A stretch of DNA of 60,920 bases from Allokutzneria sp. NRRL B-24872 (GTDB taxonomy: Bacteria > Actinomycetota > Actinomycetes > Mycobacteriales > Pseudonocardiaceae). A model generated the notes under the pieces. The model did not search any database and had not been told where the DNA came from. It was given only the letters and a program-made list of their open reading frames with translations. Within the stretch, counting starts at the first letter, position 1. Each line of letters starts with the position of its first letter. The position numbers and the translations under genes are program-made. The stretch spans positions 1 through 60,920 of the forward strand of contig NZ_MUMH01000073.1 of NCBI RefSeq assembly GCF_002155965.1, read 5' to 3'. Of the stretch, positions 27,544 through 35,300 are shown one piece after another.

Positions 27544-28392
27544 GTGCAGGCATTCCGTCGCATCGCGGTTCTAGTGCTGACGATCGCCGGAGTGCTCGCG
27601 AGCGCCACTGCGCCAAGCATCGCCGCGCCGCGCGTCAAGCCGCTCGCACAGGCGCACGCGCACAACGACTACGAGCACAAGCGCCCGCTGTTCGATGCGC
27701 TGGACAACGGCTTCACCAGCGTTGAAGCCGATATCTACCTCGTGAAGGGCGCCCTGCTCGTCGGGCACGACGTCGGTGACCTGCGGCCAGATCGGACGCT
27801 TCAGTCTCTGTACCTGGAGCCGCTGCGCAAGCGCGTGCTCGACAACCACGGCAAGGTCCACGCTGGCCGCCCCGGTTTGTTCCAGCTGCTCATCGACCTC
27901 AAGAACACCGGCGCGGCCACGTACACCGAGCTGGACAAGGTCCTGCGCTCCCCGCGCTACGCGTTCATGTTCAGCCAGTACGTCTCCGGCAGGGTCGTTC
28001 GCGGCGCCGTTGACGTGGTGGTTTCCGGGGACCGGCCGCGAGAGCTGATGAGCGGCCAGCGCCACCGCTTCGCTTTCTACGACGGGCGGATGACCGACCC
28101 GGCGGACCTCGGCCCCGGCGCGGACGCCAAGCTCGCCGCCCTGGTCTCCGACAACTGGACGAAGTTGTTCACCTGGAACGGCACCGGGCCGATGCCCGCG
28201 GCGGAGAAGGCGAAGCTCCGGGACATCGTGGCCAAGGCGCACCAGGCCGGGCAGCGGGTGCGCTTCTGGGCGACACCGGACGCGCCGGGCCCGCAACGCG
28301 AAGCGATTTGGCGAGAACTCGTCACCTTTGAGGTGGATCACCTCAACACCGACGACCTGAGCGGACTGCGAGCGTTCCTCACGAGGGGCTGA
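27544..28392 (+). CDS. Secreted PI-PLC/GDPD-like phosphodiesterase
   Basis: A 282-residue exported protein: an Arg-containing N-terminus, a hydrophobic segment and an A-x-A site (SIAAPRV) form a Sec signal peptide. The mature protein starts with AHAHNDYEHKRPLFDAL; the His-Asn-Asp followed by SVEADIYLV and VGHDV corresponds to the catalytic His/metal-binding Glu-Asp/second His arrangement of TIM-barrel phosphodiesterases of the PI-PLC/GDPD superfamily (AIM6-like branch). The substrate is probably a phospholipid or glycerophosphodiester. GTG 27544 is chosen because GAGGAGG lies correctly spaced before it; GTG 27538 overlaps that site. Confidence 0.72.
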   Translation: MQAFRRIAVLVLTIAGVLASATAPSIAAPRVKPLAQAHAHNDYEHKRPLFDALDNGFTSVEADIYLVKGALLVGHDVGDLRPDRTLQSLYLEPLRKRVLDNHGKVHAGRPGLFQLLIDLKNTGAATYTELDKVLRSPRYAFMFSQYVSGRVVRGAVDVVVSGDRPRELMSGQRHRFAFYDGRMTDPADLGPGADAKLAALVSDNWTKLFTWNGTGPMPAAEKAKLRDIVAKAHQAGQRVRFWATPDAPGPQREAIWRELVTFEVDHLNTDDLSGLRAFLTRG

Positions 28393-28640
28393 GCGGAGGT
28401 GTACTCCTTGCCCCTCATGGGCCTTCACCCACGTGACCCAGAACTCACCGTCGGTAATTGATCCCGGGTGGGAAACGCCCCGGTAACGGTGCCTCAAGCT
28501 GGTTAAACCAGTCGCATCGCTGAATCCCCCCTCGGCGTTACCGTGACGACGGTCACACCCCGAGACGTTTGGGTTGGCCCCAGCGGTTACGTACGGTCGC
28601 TTCTCGGTTGGCCCCGAAACCCAACCGACGCAGTGCCGGA
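28393..28640. promoter_or_regulatory. rpf upstream region with CRP-like and GTTACC-type sites
   Basis: This part of the 446-bp leader has no gene. GTGACGACGGTCAC at 28543-28556 fits the actinobacterial CRP pattern GTG-N6-GNCAC with palindromic GTGAC/GTCAC arms. GGTAAC (28482-28487), GTTACC (28537-28542) and GGTTAC (28585-28590) are spaced GTTAC-type hexamers that could bind another regulator such as MtrA. CRP control of rpfA is established in M. tuberculosis; here it is inferred from the site. Confidence 0.5.
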
Positions 28641-28827
28641 GACCTGACGCGCCAAATCCTGTCCAACAGGTCCCCGGTCAACGACCCCGAGCGGAAAGCA
28701 CTTCTGGACAGGAGCGAGAGAGCACTCCGGGCGTCCCGAGCGCCCTAGGGGTGAAGCCGGTCCCCCGGACCGGCCGGGCACTCCCCGACAGGGCCCGAAC
28801 CCGACAGCTCGCCCGCAGGTGCGGTAG
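28641..28827 (+). promoter_or_regulatory. ydaO-type c-di-AMP riboswitch
   Basis: The leader contains conserved ydaO elements in the right order: GCGCCAAATCCTGTCC at the 5' side, the GCGGAAAGC segment, CTAGGGGTGAAGCCGG followed by a CCGGTC-type hairpin, and GAACCCGACAGCTC near the 3' end, just upstream of the ribosome-binding site and ATG 28839. This matches the riboswitch upstream of actinobacterial rpf genes, where c-di-AMP binding lowers expression. The exact limits are approximate because I could not fold it. Confidence 0.85.
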
Positions 28828-28838
28828 GAGAGAGAGAA

Positions 28839-29480
28839 ATGACTTCTTACCGAGGCAAGCACCGCAAGCAGTCCACCACCGGTCGCAACGTGGCTCGCCT
28901 GGCTGTCGCCGGCGCCGTGGCCGCAGCGCCATTCGTCGTGACCGCAGGCACCGCCTCGGCCGCCCCCAACTGGGAAGCCCTCGCCAAGTGCGAGAGCGGC
29001 GGCAACGCCAGCATCAACACCGGTAACGGCTACTACGGTGCCTACCAGTTCGACAGCGGCACCTGGCGCGCGAACGGCGGCGGGCAGTACGCGGCCAACG
29101 CCCACCAGGCCACCCTGGCCCAGCAGACTGAGATCGCCCAGCGGCTTTACAACGCGCGCGGCTCGAAGCCGTGGCCGCACTGCTCCAAGAAGACCGGCTG
29201 GGCGAACGGCGGCGGTGGCGGCGGTGCCGTCAAGTCCAAGCCCGTTTCCAAGGTGACCAAGAAGGCTGCTCCGAAGCCGGCCGCGACCCCCGCGCCCGCC
29301 GCTGCTCCGGTGCAGACCAAGAACGGTGCCGACTACACCGTTGCCGCTGGCGACACGCTGTCCAAGATCGCCTCGGCGCAGAACGTCGAGGGCGGCTGGC
29401 AGGCCGTGTTCGAGCGCAACAAGGACGTCATCAAGGACGCGAACCTCATCTTCGTCGGGCAGCAGCTCGACCTGAAGTGA
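28839..29480 (+). CDS. Resuscitation-promoting factor, Rpf domain plus LysM
   Basis: A 213-residue secreted muralytic enzyme that cleaves peptidoglycan and promotes exit from dormancy or spore germination in actinobacteria. A signal peptide ends at TASAAP (about residue 42). The Rpf transglycosylase fold spans about 43-118 with the catalytic Glu52 in KCESGG and the disulfide pair Cys51/Cys115 (PHC). A Lys/Pro/Ala linker leads to a LysM domain (about 164-213, DYTVAAGDTLSKIAS...). The AGGAGAGAGAG site precedes the ATG. It sits downstream of a c-di-AMP riboswitch and CRP-like site. M. tuberculosis RpfA occupies the same relative position next to moaD2. Confidence 0.94.
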   Translation: MTSYRGKHRKQSTTGRNVARLAVAGAVAAAPFVVTAGTASAAPNWEALAKCESGGNASINTGNGYYGAYQFDSGTWRANGGGQYAANAHQATLAQQTEIAQRLYNARGSKPWPHCSKKTGWANGGGGGGAVKSKPVSKVTKKAAPKPAATPAPAAAPVQTKNGADYTVAAGDTLSKIASAQNVEGGWQAVFERNKDVIKDANLIFVGQQLDLK

Positions 29481-29494
29481 CGTTTGTCCTGGTG

Positions 29495-29526
29495 AAAGGC
29501 CCCGACCAGCGATGGTCGGGGCCTTT
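29495..29526 (+). terminator. Intrinsic terminator of rpf
   Basis: Perfect 14-bp stem (AAAGGCCCCGACCA / TGGTCGGGGCCTTT) closed by a GCGA tetraloop, 15 bp after the rpf stop. The A-run at the left and T-run at the right make it usable in both directions, serving the convergent moaB-moaE gene too. Confidence 0.9.
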
Positions 29527-29544
29527 CGCACGTCCGAGAACCCG

Positions 29545-30462
29545 CTAGGGGCAGTTGACCCATTCCTCGGTGCCGTCGTCGAAGAGCTGGCGCTTCCAGA
29601 TGGGCAGCCGTAGCTTGACCTCATCGACGAGATCAGCGCACGCGACGAACGCCTCACGGCGGTGGGCGGCCGAGACCGCGCACGCCAGGGCCGAGTCGCC
29701 GATGTCGAGATCGCCGATGCGGTGGCTGACCGCGAGCGCGTGGACCTTCGGGTGCCGCGCGGCCACGTCGGCGGCGACCTCGGCGATCACCGTCGAAGCG
29801 CTCGGATGACCCGAGTACTCCAGCTCGCGCACTCCGCGGCCCCCGTCGTGGTCGCGGACGACGCCGGAGAACGTGACAACGGCGCCCGCGACGCGGCTCT
29901 CCACCAGAGCGGCGTGCTCGGCGACGTCCAAAGGCGTCTCTGTCACCACCGCGCGCAGCACCTGAGCCGCGGAGCCAGACACCGGAGCGTGGTCGCCGCC
30001 GCGAATCTGGTCGACGGCGTGGTCGAGCACGCCGTCGAGCACCGCCAGGCCGTCACGCACCCCACCGGTCGAGCCGGGCAGGTTGACCACGAGGGTCCGG
30101 CCAGCGACCCCGGCGACGCCACGGGACAGCACGGCGGTCGGCACCTTCGGCAAGCCCTGAGCGCGGATGGCGTCCGCGAGGCCGGGGATCTCGTAGTCCA
30201 GCACTGAGCGCGTCGCCTCTGGCGTGCCATCGGTCGGCGAAATGCCGGTGCCGCCGGTGGTGACCACGACCTCCACCCCGTCGGCCACAGCCGCGCGGAG
30301 CGCGATGGCGACCGGATCACCGTCCGGGACGACGACGGGCGCGGGGACCTCGTAGCCCTTGGCGCTCAGCCAGGACTCGATGACCGGCCCGGTCTTGTCG
30401 GCGTAGACGCCGGCCGAGGCGCGGTTCGACGCCACGACCACCCGAGCCGTCCGCGTGCTCAT
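29545..30462 (-). CDS. MoaB/Mog-MoaE fusion protein, molybdenum cofactor biosynthesis
   Basis: A 305-residue two-domain protein. Residues 1-160 are a MoaB/Mog-like fold (TTGGTGISPTDGTPEATR, then VVNLPGSTGGVRDGL), which adenylates molybdopterin. Residues about 170-305 are MoaE, the catalytic subunit of molybdopterin synthase, with HRIGDLDIGD, AHRREAF and KLRLPIWKRQ carrying the conserved Arg and Lys. Its sulfur donor would be the MoaD encoded at 14.1 kb. The ATG at 30462 lies in a four-base overlap with moaC. In M. tuberculosis mog and moaE2 are separate adjacent genes, so this is a fusion of neighbours. Confidence 0.9.
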   Translation of the reverse strand: MSTRTARVVVASNRASAGVYADKTGPVIESWLSAKGYEVPAPVVVPDGDPVAIALRAAVADGVEVVVTTGGTGISPTDGTPEATRSVLDYEIPGLADAIRAQGLPKVPTAVLSRGVAGVAGRTLVVNLPGSTGGVRDGLAVLDGVLDHAVDQIRGGDHAPVSGSAAQVLRAVVTETPLDVAEHAALVESRVAGAVVTFSGVVRDHDGGRGVRELEYSGHPSASTVIAEVAADVAARHPKVHALAVSHRIGDLDIGDSALACAVSAAHRREAFVACADLVDEVKLRLPIWKRQLFDDGTEEWVNCP

Positions 30463-30941
30463 CGGTCCTCCGGACGGGTCCACAGGCCGGTCTTGCCGCC
30501 TTCCTTGCGCTCGACGCGCACGCCGTCGAGGGTCGCGGCGGGGTCGACGGCCTTCACCATGTCGTGCAGCGTGAGACCGGCGACGGTGACCGCGGTCAAC
30601 GCCTCCATCTCGACGCCGGTGCGGTCGGTGGTGCGCACGGTGGCGGTGATCCGGACCTCGGAGCCCTCCGCGTGCAGGTCGAGCACCACGCCGGACAGCG
30701 CGATCGGATGGCACAGCGGCACGAGGTCGGGGGTGCGCTTGGCACCCATGATCCCGGCGATCCTCGCGGTGGCCAGCGCGTCGCCCTTGGGCAAGCCGTC
30801 CCTGCGCAGCAGCGAGACGACCTCCTCGGTGGTGCGCAGGACGCCCGTGGCGACCGCGAGCCGCGCACCCGCCTGCTTGCCGGACACGTCGACCATCCGG
30901 GCCGCCCCGGCCGAGTCGACGTGGGTCAGCTCCTCCGCCAC
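30459..30941 (-). CDS. moaC: Cyclic pyranopterin monophosphate synthase
   Basis: A 160-residue protein that converts the MoaA product to cyclic pyranopterin monophosphate. The family hallmarks are HVDSAGAARMVDVSGK at the start, LVPLCHPIALSG in the middle and GVEMEALTAVTVAGLTLHDMVKA near the end; the His and Cys of LCHP and the acidic GVEMEAL segment line the active site. The C-terminal KEGGKTG carries the conserved Lys/Gly. GTG start. It overlaps the moaB-moaE gene by four bases and starts six bases after the malic enzyme stop, so the three genes probably form one transcript. Confidence 0.94.
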   Translation of the reverse strand: MAEELTHVDSAGAARMVDVSGKQAGARLAVATGVLRTTEEVVSLLRRDGLPKGDALATARIAGIMGAKRTPDLVPLCHPIALSGVVLDLHAEGSEVRITATVRTTDRTGVEMEALTAVTVAGLTLHDMVKAVDPAATLDGVRVERKEGGKTGLWTRPEDR

Positions 30942-30947
30942 GCCGGG

Positions 30948-32342
30948 CTAGCCCTTCGCGCGGATCGCGGCGGCGCGGACGGCCTCGGCGACGGCCGGAG
31001 CCACCGCGTTGTCGAACACGCTCGGCACGATGAACGAGGCGTTGATCTGGCTCGGTTCGACCACGTCCGCGATGGCGTTCGCAGCGGCGACGAGCATGTC
31101 GTCGGTGATCGTGTGCGCGTGGGCGTCGAGCAGTCCGCGGAAGACGCCGGGGAAGGCCAGCACGTTGTTGATCTGGTTCGGGTAGTCGCTGCGGCCCGTG
31201 GCCACGACGGCCGCGTGCTTCTGCGCTTCCAGCGGGTCGATCTCCGGGTCCGGGTTGGCCAGCGCGAAGACGATGGCGTTCTCCGCCATGGTCGCGACCT
31301 GCTCCTCGCCGAAGAGGTTGGGGGCCGAGACGCCGATGAAGACGTCCGCGCCGACCAGCGCCTCGTGCAGGGTGCCGCTCATCTTCCGCGCGTTGGTGTT
31401 CTCCGCGATCCAGCGCAGGTTCTCGTCGACGAGGCCCTCGCGCTCGGTGTGCACGATGCCGTCGATGTCCACCGCGACGATGTCGCCGGGCTTCTGCTTG
31501 AGCAGCAGGCGGATGATCGCCGAACCGGCCGCGCCGACGCCGCAGACGGCGATCCGGCAGTCCTCGATGTCCTTGCCGACCACGCGCAGGGCGTTGCGCA
31601 GCGCGGCGAGCACCACGATGGCGGTGCCGTGCTGGTCGTCGTGGAAGACCGGGATGTCCAGCTTCTCGCGCAGCCTGGCCTCGATCTCGAAGCAGCGCGG
31701 AGCGGCGATGTCCTCGAGGTTGATGCCGCCGTAGACCGGGGCGATCAGCTCGACCGTGCGGATGATCTCCTCGGTGTCCTGGGTGTCCAGGCAGATCGGC
31801 CAGGCGTCGACGCCGGCGAACTTCTTGAACAGCACCGCCTTGCCCTCCATCACCGGGAGGGCGGCGGCCGGGCCGAGGTTGCCGAGGCCGAGCACGGCGG
31901 AGCCGTCGGTGACCACGGCGACGGTGTTGCGCTTGATGGTCAGCCTGCGCGCGTCCTCCGGGTTGGCCGCGATGGCCTGGCAGACCCGGGCGACACCGGG
32001 CGTGTAGGCCCGGGACAGGTCGTCCCGGTTGCGCAGCGCGACCTTGGAGGAGATCTCCAGCTTGCCGCCGAGGTGCATCAGGAACGTGCGGTCGGAGATC
32101 TTGCGGACCTTCACGCCCGGCAGCACCGACAGCGCGTCGGTGATCACGGTGGCGTGGTCACCGGAGAGCGTGTTGCAGGTGATGTCCACGACGACGCGGT
32201 CGGAGTGCGACTCGACGACGTCGAAGGCCGTGATCACACCGCCGACCTTGCCGATGGAGCTGGTGAGGTCACCAGCGGCGCTCGCCGACGGCGGCGCCTC
32301 GACACGCACGGTGATCGAATATCCCGGCCCCGGAACCGGCAT
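30948..32342 (-). CDS. NAD(P)-dependent malic enzyme with N-terminal ACT-like domain
   Basis: A 464-residue oxidative decarboxylase converting malate to pyruvate. Residues 8-85 look like an ACT-type regulatory domain ([11 protein letters not shown]... [11 protein letters not shown]). The catalytic part follows: SRAYTPGV with the catalytic Tyr, a Lys in the [23 protein letters not shown] region, metal-binding FHDDQHGTA, and a Rossmann GVGAAGSA motif. Length and architecture match short bacterial malic enzymes. ATG start. It sits between moaC and a small conserved gene; no such gene is in the M. tuberculosis syntenic block, so it appears inserted. Confidence 0.9.
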   Translation of the reverse strand: MPVPGPGYSITVRVEAPPSASAAGDLTSSIGKVGGVITAFDVVESHSDRVVVDITCNTLSGDHATVITDALSVLPGVKVRKISDRTFLMHLGGKLEISSKVALRNRDDLSRAYTPGVARVCQAIAANPEDARRLTIKRNTVAVVTDGSAVLGLGNLGPAAALPVMEGKAVLFKKFAGVDAWPICLDTQDTEEIIRTVELIAPVYGGINLEDIAAPRCFEIEARLREKLDIPVFHDDQHGTAIVVLAALRNALRVVGKDIEDCRIAVCGVGAAGSAIIRLLLKQKPGDIVAVDIDGIVHTEREGLVDENLRWIAENTNARKMSGTLHEALVGADVFIGVSAPNLFGEEQVATMAENAIVFALANPDPEIDPLEAQKHAAVVATGRSDYPNQINNVLAFPGVFRGLLDAHAHTITDDMLVAAANAIADVVEPSQINASFIVPSVFDNAVAPAVAEAVRAAAIRAKG

Positions 32343-32443
32343 TGCACCCTCCCCGGTCAGTGCTGCTCAGCGGTGCGCACAGCCTAGACCTCGGAGGAAT
32401 CCGGTACGCGCACGGCTCGGAAAGCCGGGGAGGGGTGGTCGGC

Positions 32444-32629
32444 CTACTTGTTGATGACCGTGACCGGGTGCTCGTAGTGCACGTCCTCGGCGGGGAAGGT
32501 GACCTCGCCGAACGGGGACTGCGCGCCCTGGGTGTGGCTGGCGAGCTCGCTGACCGGGTGGTGCCCGTCTGCGGTCTCACCGGGCCAGGTCGGGTCGATG
32601 CGCTCGGGGCGGCGGGCGGCCTTGGCCAC
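32444..32629 (-). CDS. Small conserved actinobacterial protein (61 aa)
   Basis: A 61-residue hydrophilic protein with no membrane segment, reading AKAARRPERIDPTWPGETADGHH at its start (shown in part) and ending in VTVINK. GTG 32629 is chosen because a GAGGAGG ribosome-binding site lies just upstream; the frame runs further up without a better start. It occupies the same relative position and orientation as M. tuberculosis Rv0863, a short hypothetical protein between the XPB-associated gene and moaC2, but I cannot confirm homology. Function unknown. Confidence 0.65.
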   Translation of the reverse strand: MAKAARRPERIDPTWPGETADGHHPVSELASHTQGAQSPFGEVTFPAEDVHYEHPVTVINK

Positions 32630-32733
32630 GGCTCCTCCTCTACTCGGGAAATACCCGCTCAGTGTGCCTGATCGCATGTGGGCTCGGCGCGCGGCCATAG
32701 GCAGTGAATTCCCCGGCATATAACGTGGGACCG

Positions 32734-34992
32734 ATGTCCGGTCACTCTCTCGTCGACTGGCTGCGCACGCAGGACGAGCAGGTTCTCGTCGAGCTGCTGC
32801 GGGCGCGCCCGGACCTGGCGACCCCGCCCCCCGCCGACACCAGCGTGCTGGCGACCAGAGCTGGCATGCGCGCGTCGGTGGTGCGCGCGTGCGAGGACCT
32901 GGACGCCTTCACCCGCACCGTGCTCGACGCACTGGCGATAGCCGGGGCCGACACCGAGCCGCAGCCGGTGACCAGGATCAACCGATTGATGGGCAAGGGC
33001 GTGCCCGCGGCGCGCACCAAGGAGGCCGTGCAGCGGCTGCGCGAGCTGGCCGTGGCGTGGGGGCCGGACACCGCGCTCAGCATCGTGCCCGCCGCCGCGG
33101 AGGTCATCTCGCAGTTCCCCGGCAACCTCGGCCGCGCGGTCCCCCAGCTCGACGAGGTGGACCTGCCGGAGGCGCTGGCGAAACTGGACCCCGCCGAGCG
33201 CAGGCTGCTGGAGACGCTCGCGGCCGGGCCGCCGATCGGTCGGACGAAGGACGCCGGGCGAGCCGTGCCGCTGGAGCGCGCGGAGAACCCGGTGCAGAGC
33301 CTGATGGCGCGCGGTCTGCTGCTGCGCAGGGACAACGAGACGGTGGAGCTGCCCCGCCAGCTCGGCCTGCTGCTGCGCGGCGACCGGCCGATGGGCCAGG
33401 TGCAGGTCTCGCAGCCGGAGCTGCGGGTCACCGGTCGCGGAGTGTCCACTGTGGACTCCACTGCGGCCGGTGCCGCACTGGAACTGTTGCGGCACCTGGA
33501 AGGCCTGATCGCGCTCTGGTCGTCCGAGCCGCCGGGCGTGCTGCGCGCGGGCGGGCTCGGCGTGCGCGAGCTGCGCCGCGTGGCCAAGGAGCTGGAGATC
33601 GACGAGGAGCGGGCGACGCTGCTCGTCGAGCTGGCGGTGGACGCCGGGCTCATCGACACCAGCGGCGGCGGCGAGCCGGAGTGGGTCCCGACCACGCACG
33701 TCGAGCCCTTCCTGGCCGCCGCGCCGGACCAGCAGTGGGCGACGCTGGCGGTGGGCTGGCTGGAGCTGCCGAGGCTGCCCGCGCTCGCCGGACGCCGGGA
33801 CGAGCGCGACAAGCTGCTCAGCCCGCTCTCCAACGAGCTCCGCCGCCCGAACGCGGTGCGCGAGCGGCACCGGGTGCTCGGCGTGCTCGCGGAGCTGCCA
33901 GCCGGCTCCTGCGTCGGCGACGTCGAGGACCTCGTCGCTGCGCTGGCCTGGCGCGCGCCCGCCCGGGGTGGGCGGATGCGCGACGACCTCGTGCGCTGGA
34001 TCGTGGCCGAGGCGACCGCGCTCGGCATCGTCGCGCTCGGCGGCCTGTCGACGGCCGGGGCGACGCTGCTCAACGAGGGCCCCGGTGAAGCCGCCAAGCG
34101 GATGCTGGACTCGCTGCCCGAGCCGATCGACCACGTCCTCGTCCAGGCGGACCTGACGGTGGTGGCGCCCGGCAGGCTCGAACCGGAGCTCGCGGCGGAC
34201 ATCGCGGCGGTCGCGGACGTGGAGTCGGCGGGCGGCGCGACCGTCTACCGGATCACCGAGAAGACGGTGCGGCGGGCGCTGGACGCCGGGCGCACGGCGG
34301 CGGAGCTGCACGAGCTGTTCGCGAAGCGTTCGCGCACACCGATCCCGCAGTCGCTGAGCTACCTGATCGACGACATCTCCAGGAAGCACGGGCAGCTGCG
34401 CGGCGGCCCGGCCGGATCCTTCCTGCGCTGCGACGACCCCGCGCTGATCGCCGAGGTCCTGGCCAACCCGGACATCGCGCGGCTGGAGCTGCGCCGGATC
34501 GCGCCGACGGTGCTGGTCAGTCCGCTGGCGCTGATCGAGGTGCTCGAAGGGCTGCGCGAGAGCGGCTACGCGCCCGCGGCGGAGGGACCGGACGGCGCCG
34601 TCGTCGACCTGCGCCCGGCGGGGCACCGCATCCCCGGCAGGCCGCAGGGCGCGCGGCGGCTGTTCTCCCCCGCTCGCCCGAGCGGGGAGCAGCTGGCCTC
34701 GGTGGTGCGGCAGATCCAGGCGGGCGACCGGGCGGCGGACGCGCCGCGCGGGGCGGCCGTGTCCACCTCGGTGCTCGGGACGGCGGCCACGATGGCTCTG
34801 CTGCAGAAGGCGGCGGACGAGGGCCGGATGGTGTGGATCGGCGTCGTGGACTCGCACGGCACCGCGAGCCAGCAGATCGTCACGCCGGTGCGCGTCGCGG
34901 GAGGTGTGCTCGACGCCTTCGACGCCGTGGTCGACATGGTGCGCCGATTCCCCCTGCACCGGATCACCTCGACGGCGCTGGTGGAGGACTGA
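32734..34992 (+). CDS. XPB/Ssl2-like helicase-associated domain protein
   Basis: A 752-residue protein without Walker motifs. The N-terminal half is a run of winged-helix-like segments (LVDWLRTQDEQVLVELLRARPDL; ALAKLDPAERRLLETLAAG). The C-terminal half contains a helicase-C/XPB-associated domain (VLVQADLTVVAPGRLEPELAADIAAVADVES..., TVYRITEKTVRRALDAG) and a WYL-like end (VWIGVVDSHGTASQQIVTPVRVAGG). It corresponds in order to Rv0862c, which adjoins the XPB helicase Rv0861c in M. tuberculosis; here 14 kb separates them. A role with XPB in DNA repair is inferred. ATG 32734 starts at the conserved segment; GTG 32704 is an alternative. Confidence 0.8.
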   Translation: MSGHSLVDWLRTQDEQVLVELLRARPDLATPPPADTSVLATRAGMRASVVRACEDLDAFTRTVLDALAIAGADTEPQPVTRINRLMGKGVPAARTKEAVQRLRELAVAWGPDTALSIVPAAAEVISQFPGNLGRAVPQLDEVDLPEALAKLDPAERRLLETLAAGPPIGRTKDAGRAVPLERAENPVQSLMARGLLLRRDNETVELPRQLGLLLRGDRPMGQVQVSQPELRVTGRGVSTVDSTAAGAALELLRHLEGLIALWSSEPPGVLRAGGLGVRELRRVAKELEIDEERATLLVELAVDAGLIDTSGGGEPEWVPTTHVEPFLAAAPDQQWATLAVGWLELPRLPALAGRRDERDKLLSPLSNELRRPNAVRERHRVLGVLAELPAGSCVGDVEDLVAALAWRAPARGGRMRDDLVRWIVAEATALGIVALGGLSTAGATLLNEGPGEAAKRMLDSLPEPIDHVLVQADLTVVAPGRLEPELAADIAAVADVESAGGATVYRITEKTVRRALDAGRTAAELHELFAKRSRTPIPQSLSYLIDDISRKHGQLRGGPAGSFLRCDDPALIAEVLANPDIARLELRRIAPTVLVSPLALIEVLEGLRESGYAPAAEGPDGAVVDLRPAGHRIPGRPQGARRLFSPARPSGEQLASVVRQIQAGDRAADAPRGAAVSTSVLGTAATMALLQKAADEGRMVWIGVVDSHGTASQQIVTPVRVAGGVLDAFDAVVDMVRRFPLHRITSTALVED

Positions 34993-35300
34993 CCGGCTGC
35001 TCGGTGATCATCGTCCACTTTGGAGTGACGCCGCCCGGGTCGAAACTTCTCTAGTTATCAACGCTCCGGCAGTGTCCACAGTGGACTTAATACGTGTCAT
35101 TCATGCCATTAGCTGGCACAACCGGGTAGTTGCCCGACGTCCCTCCATTGTGGTCGGTCTGTACCCGTTGTGATGCCCCGTTCAGCCCTAACGTGGTGGG
35201 TGGCTGCGCTCACTCGCCCCACACGGGTGCCGCACGCCGGAATCGGACAGTGCCCGGCTGTGCCCTCGTGGCCCGGCCACATCTAGGAGGAACCCCGAAA
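34993..35300. other. Intergenic region ahead of the Val/Gly repeat protein
   Basis: A 308-bp gap with no supported gene. It holds an intergenic copy of the 13-bp palindrome GTCCACAGTGGAC (35074-35086) followed by an AT-rich stretch that may include a promoter, and ends in a clear AGGAGG ribosome-binding site for the downstream gene. Confidence 0.5.
35074..35086. repeat. Intergenic copy of the GTCCACWGTGGAC palindrome
   Basis: Perfect 13-bp palindrome GTCCACAGTGGAC (odd central base). The same or near-identical motif recurs at least ten more times in this window, mostly inside genes; see the separate finding for positions. Confidence 0.85.

Noticed and set aside
28587..29657. A 356-residue minus-strand open frame
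   Set aside because: Antisense to the riboswitch and rpf gene; the plus-strand gene has signal peptide and catalytic motifs.
32659..34959. A 766-residue minus-strand open frame
   Set aside because: Shadow of the XPB-associated gene; His/Arg/Gly-rich without domains.
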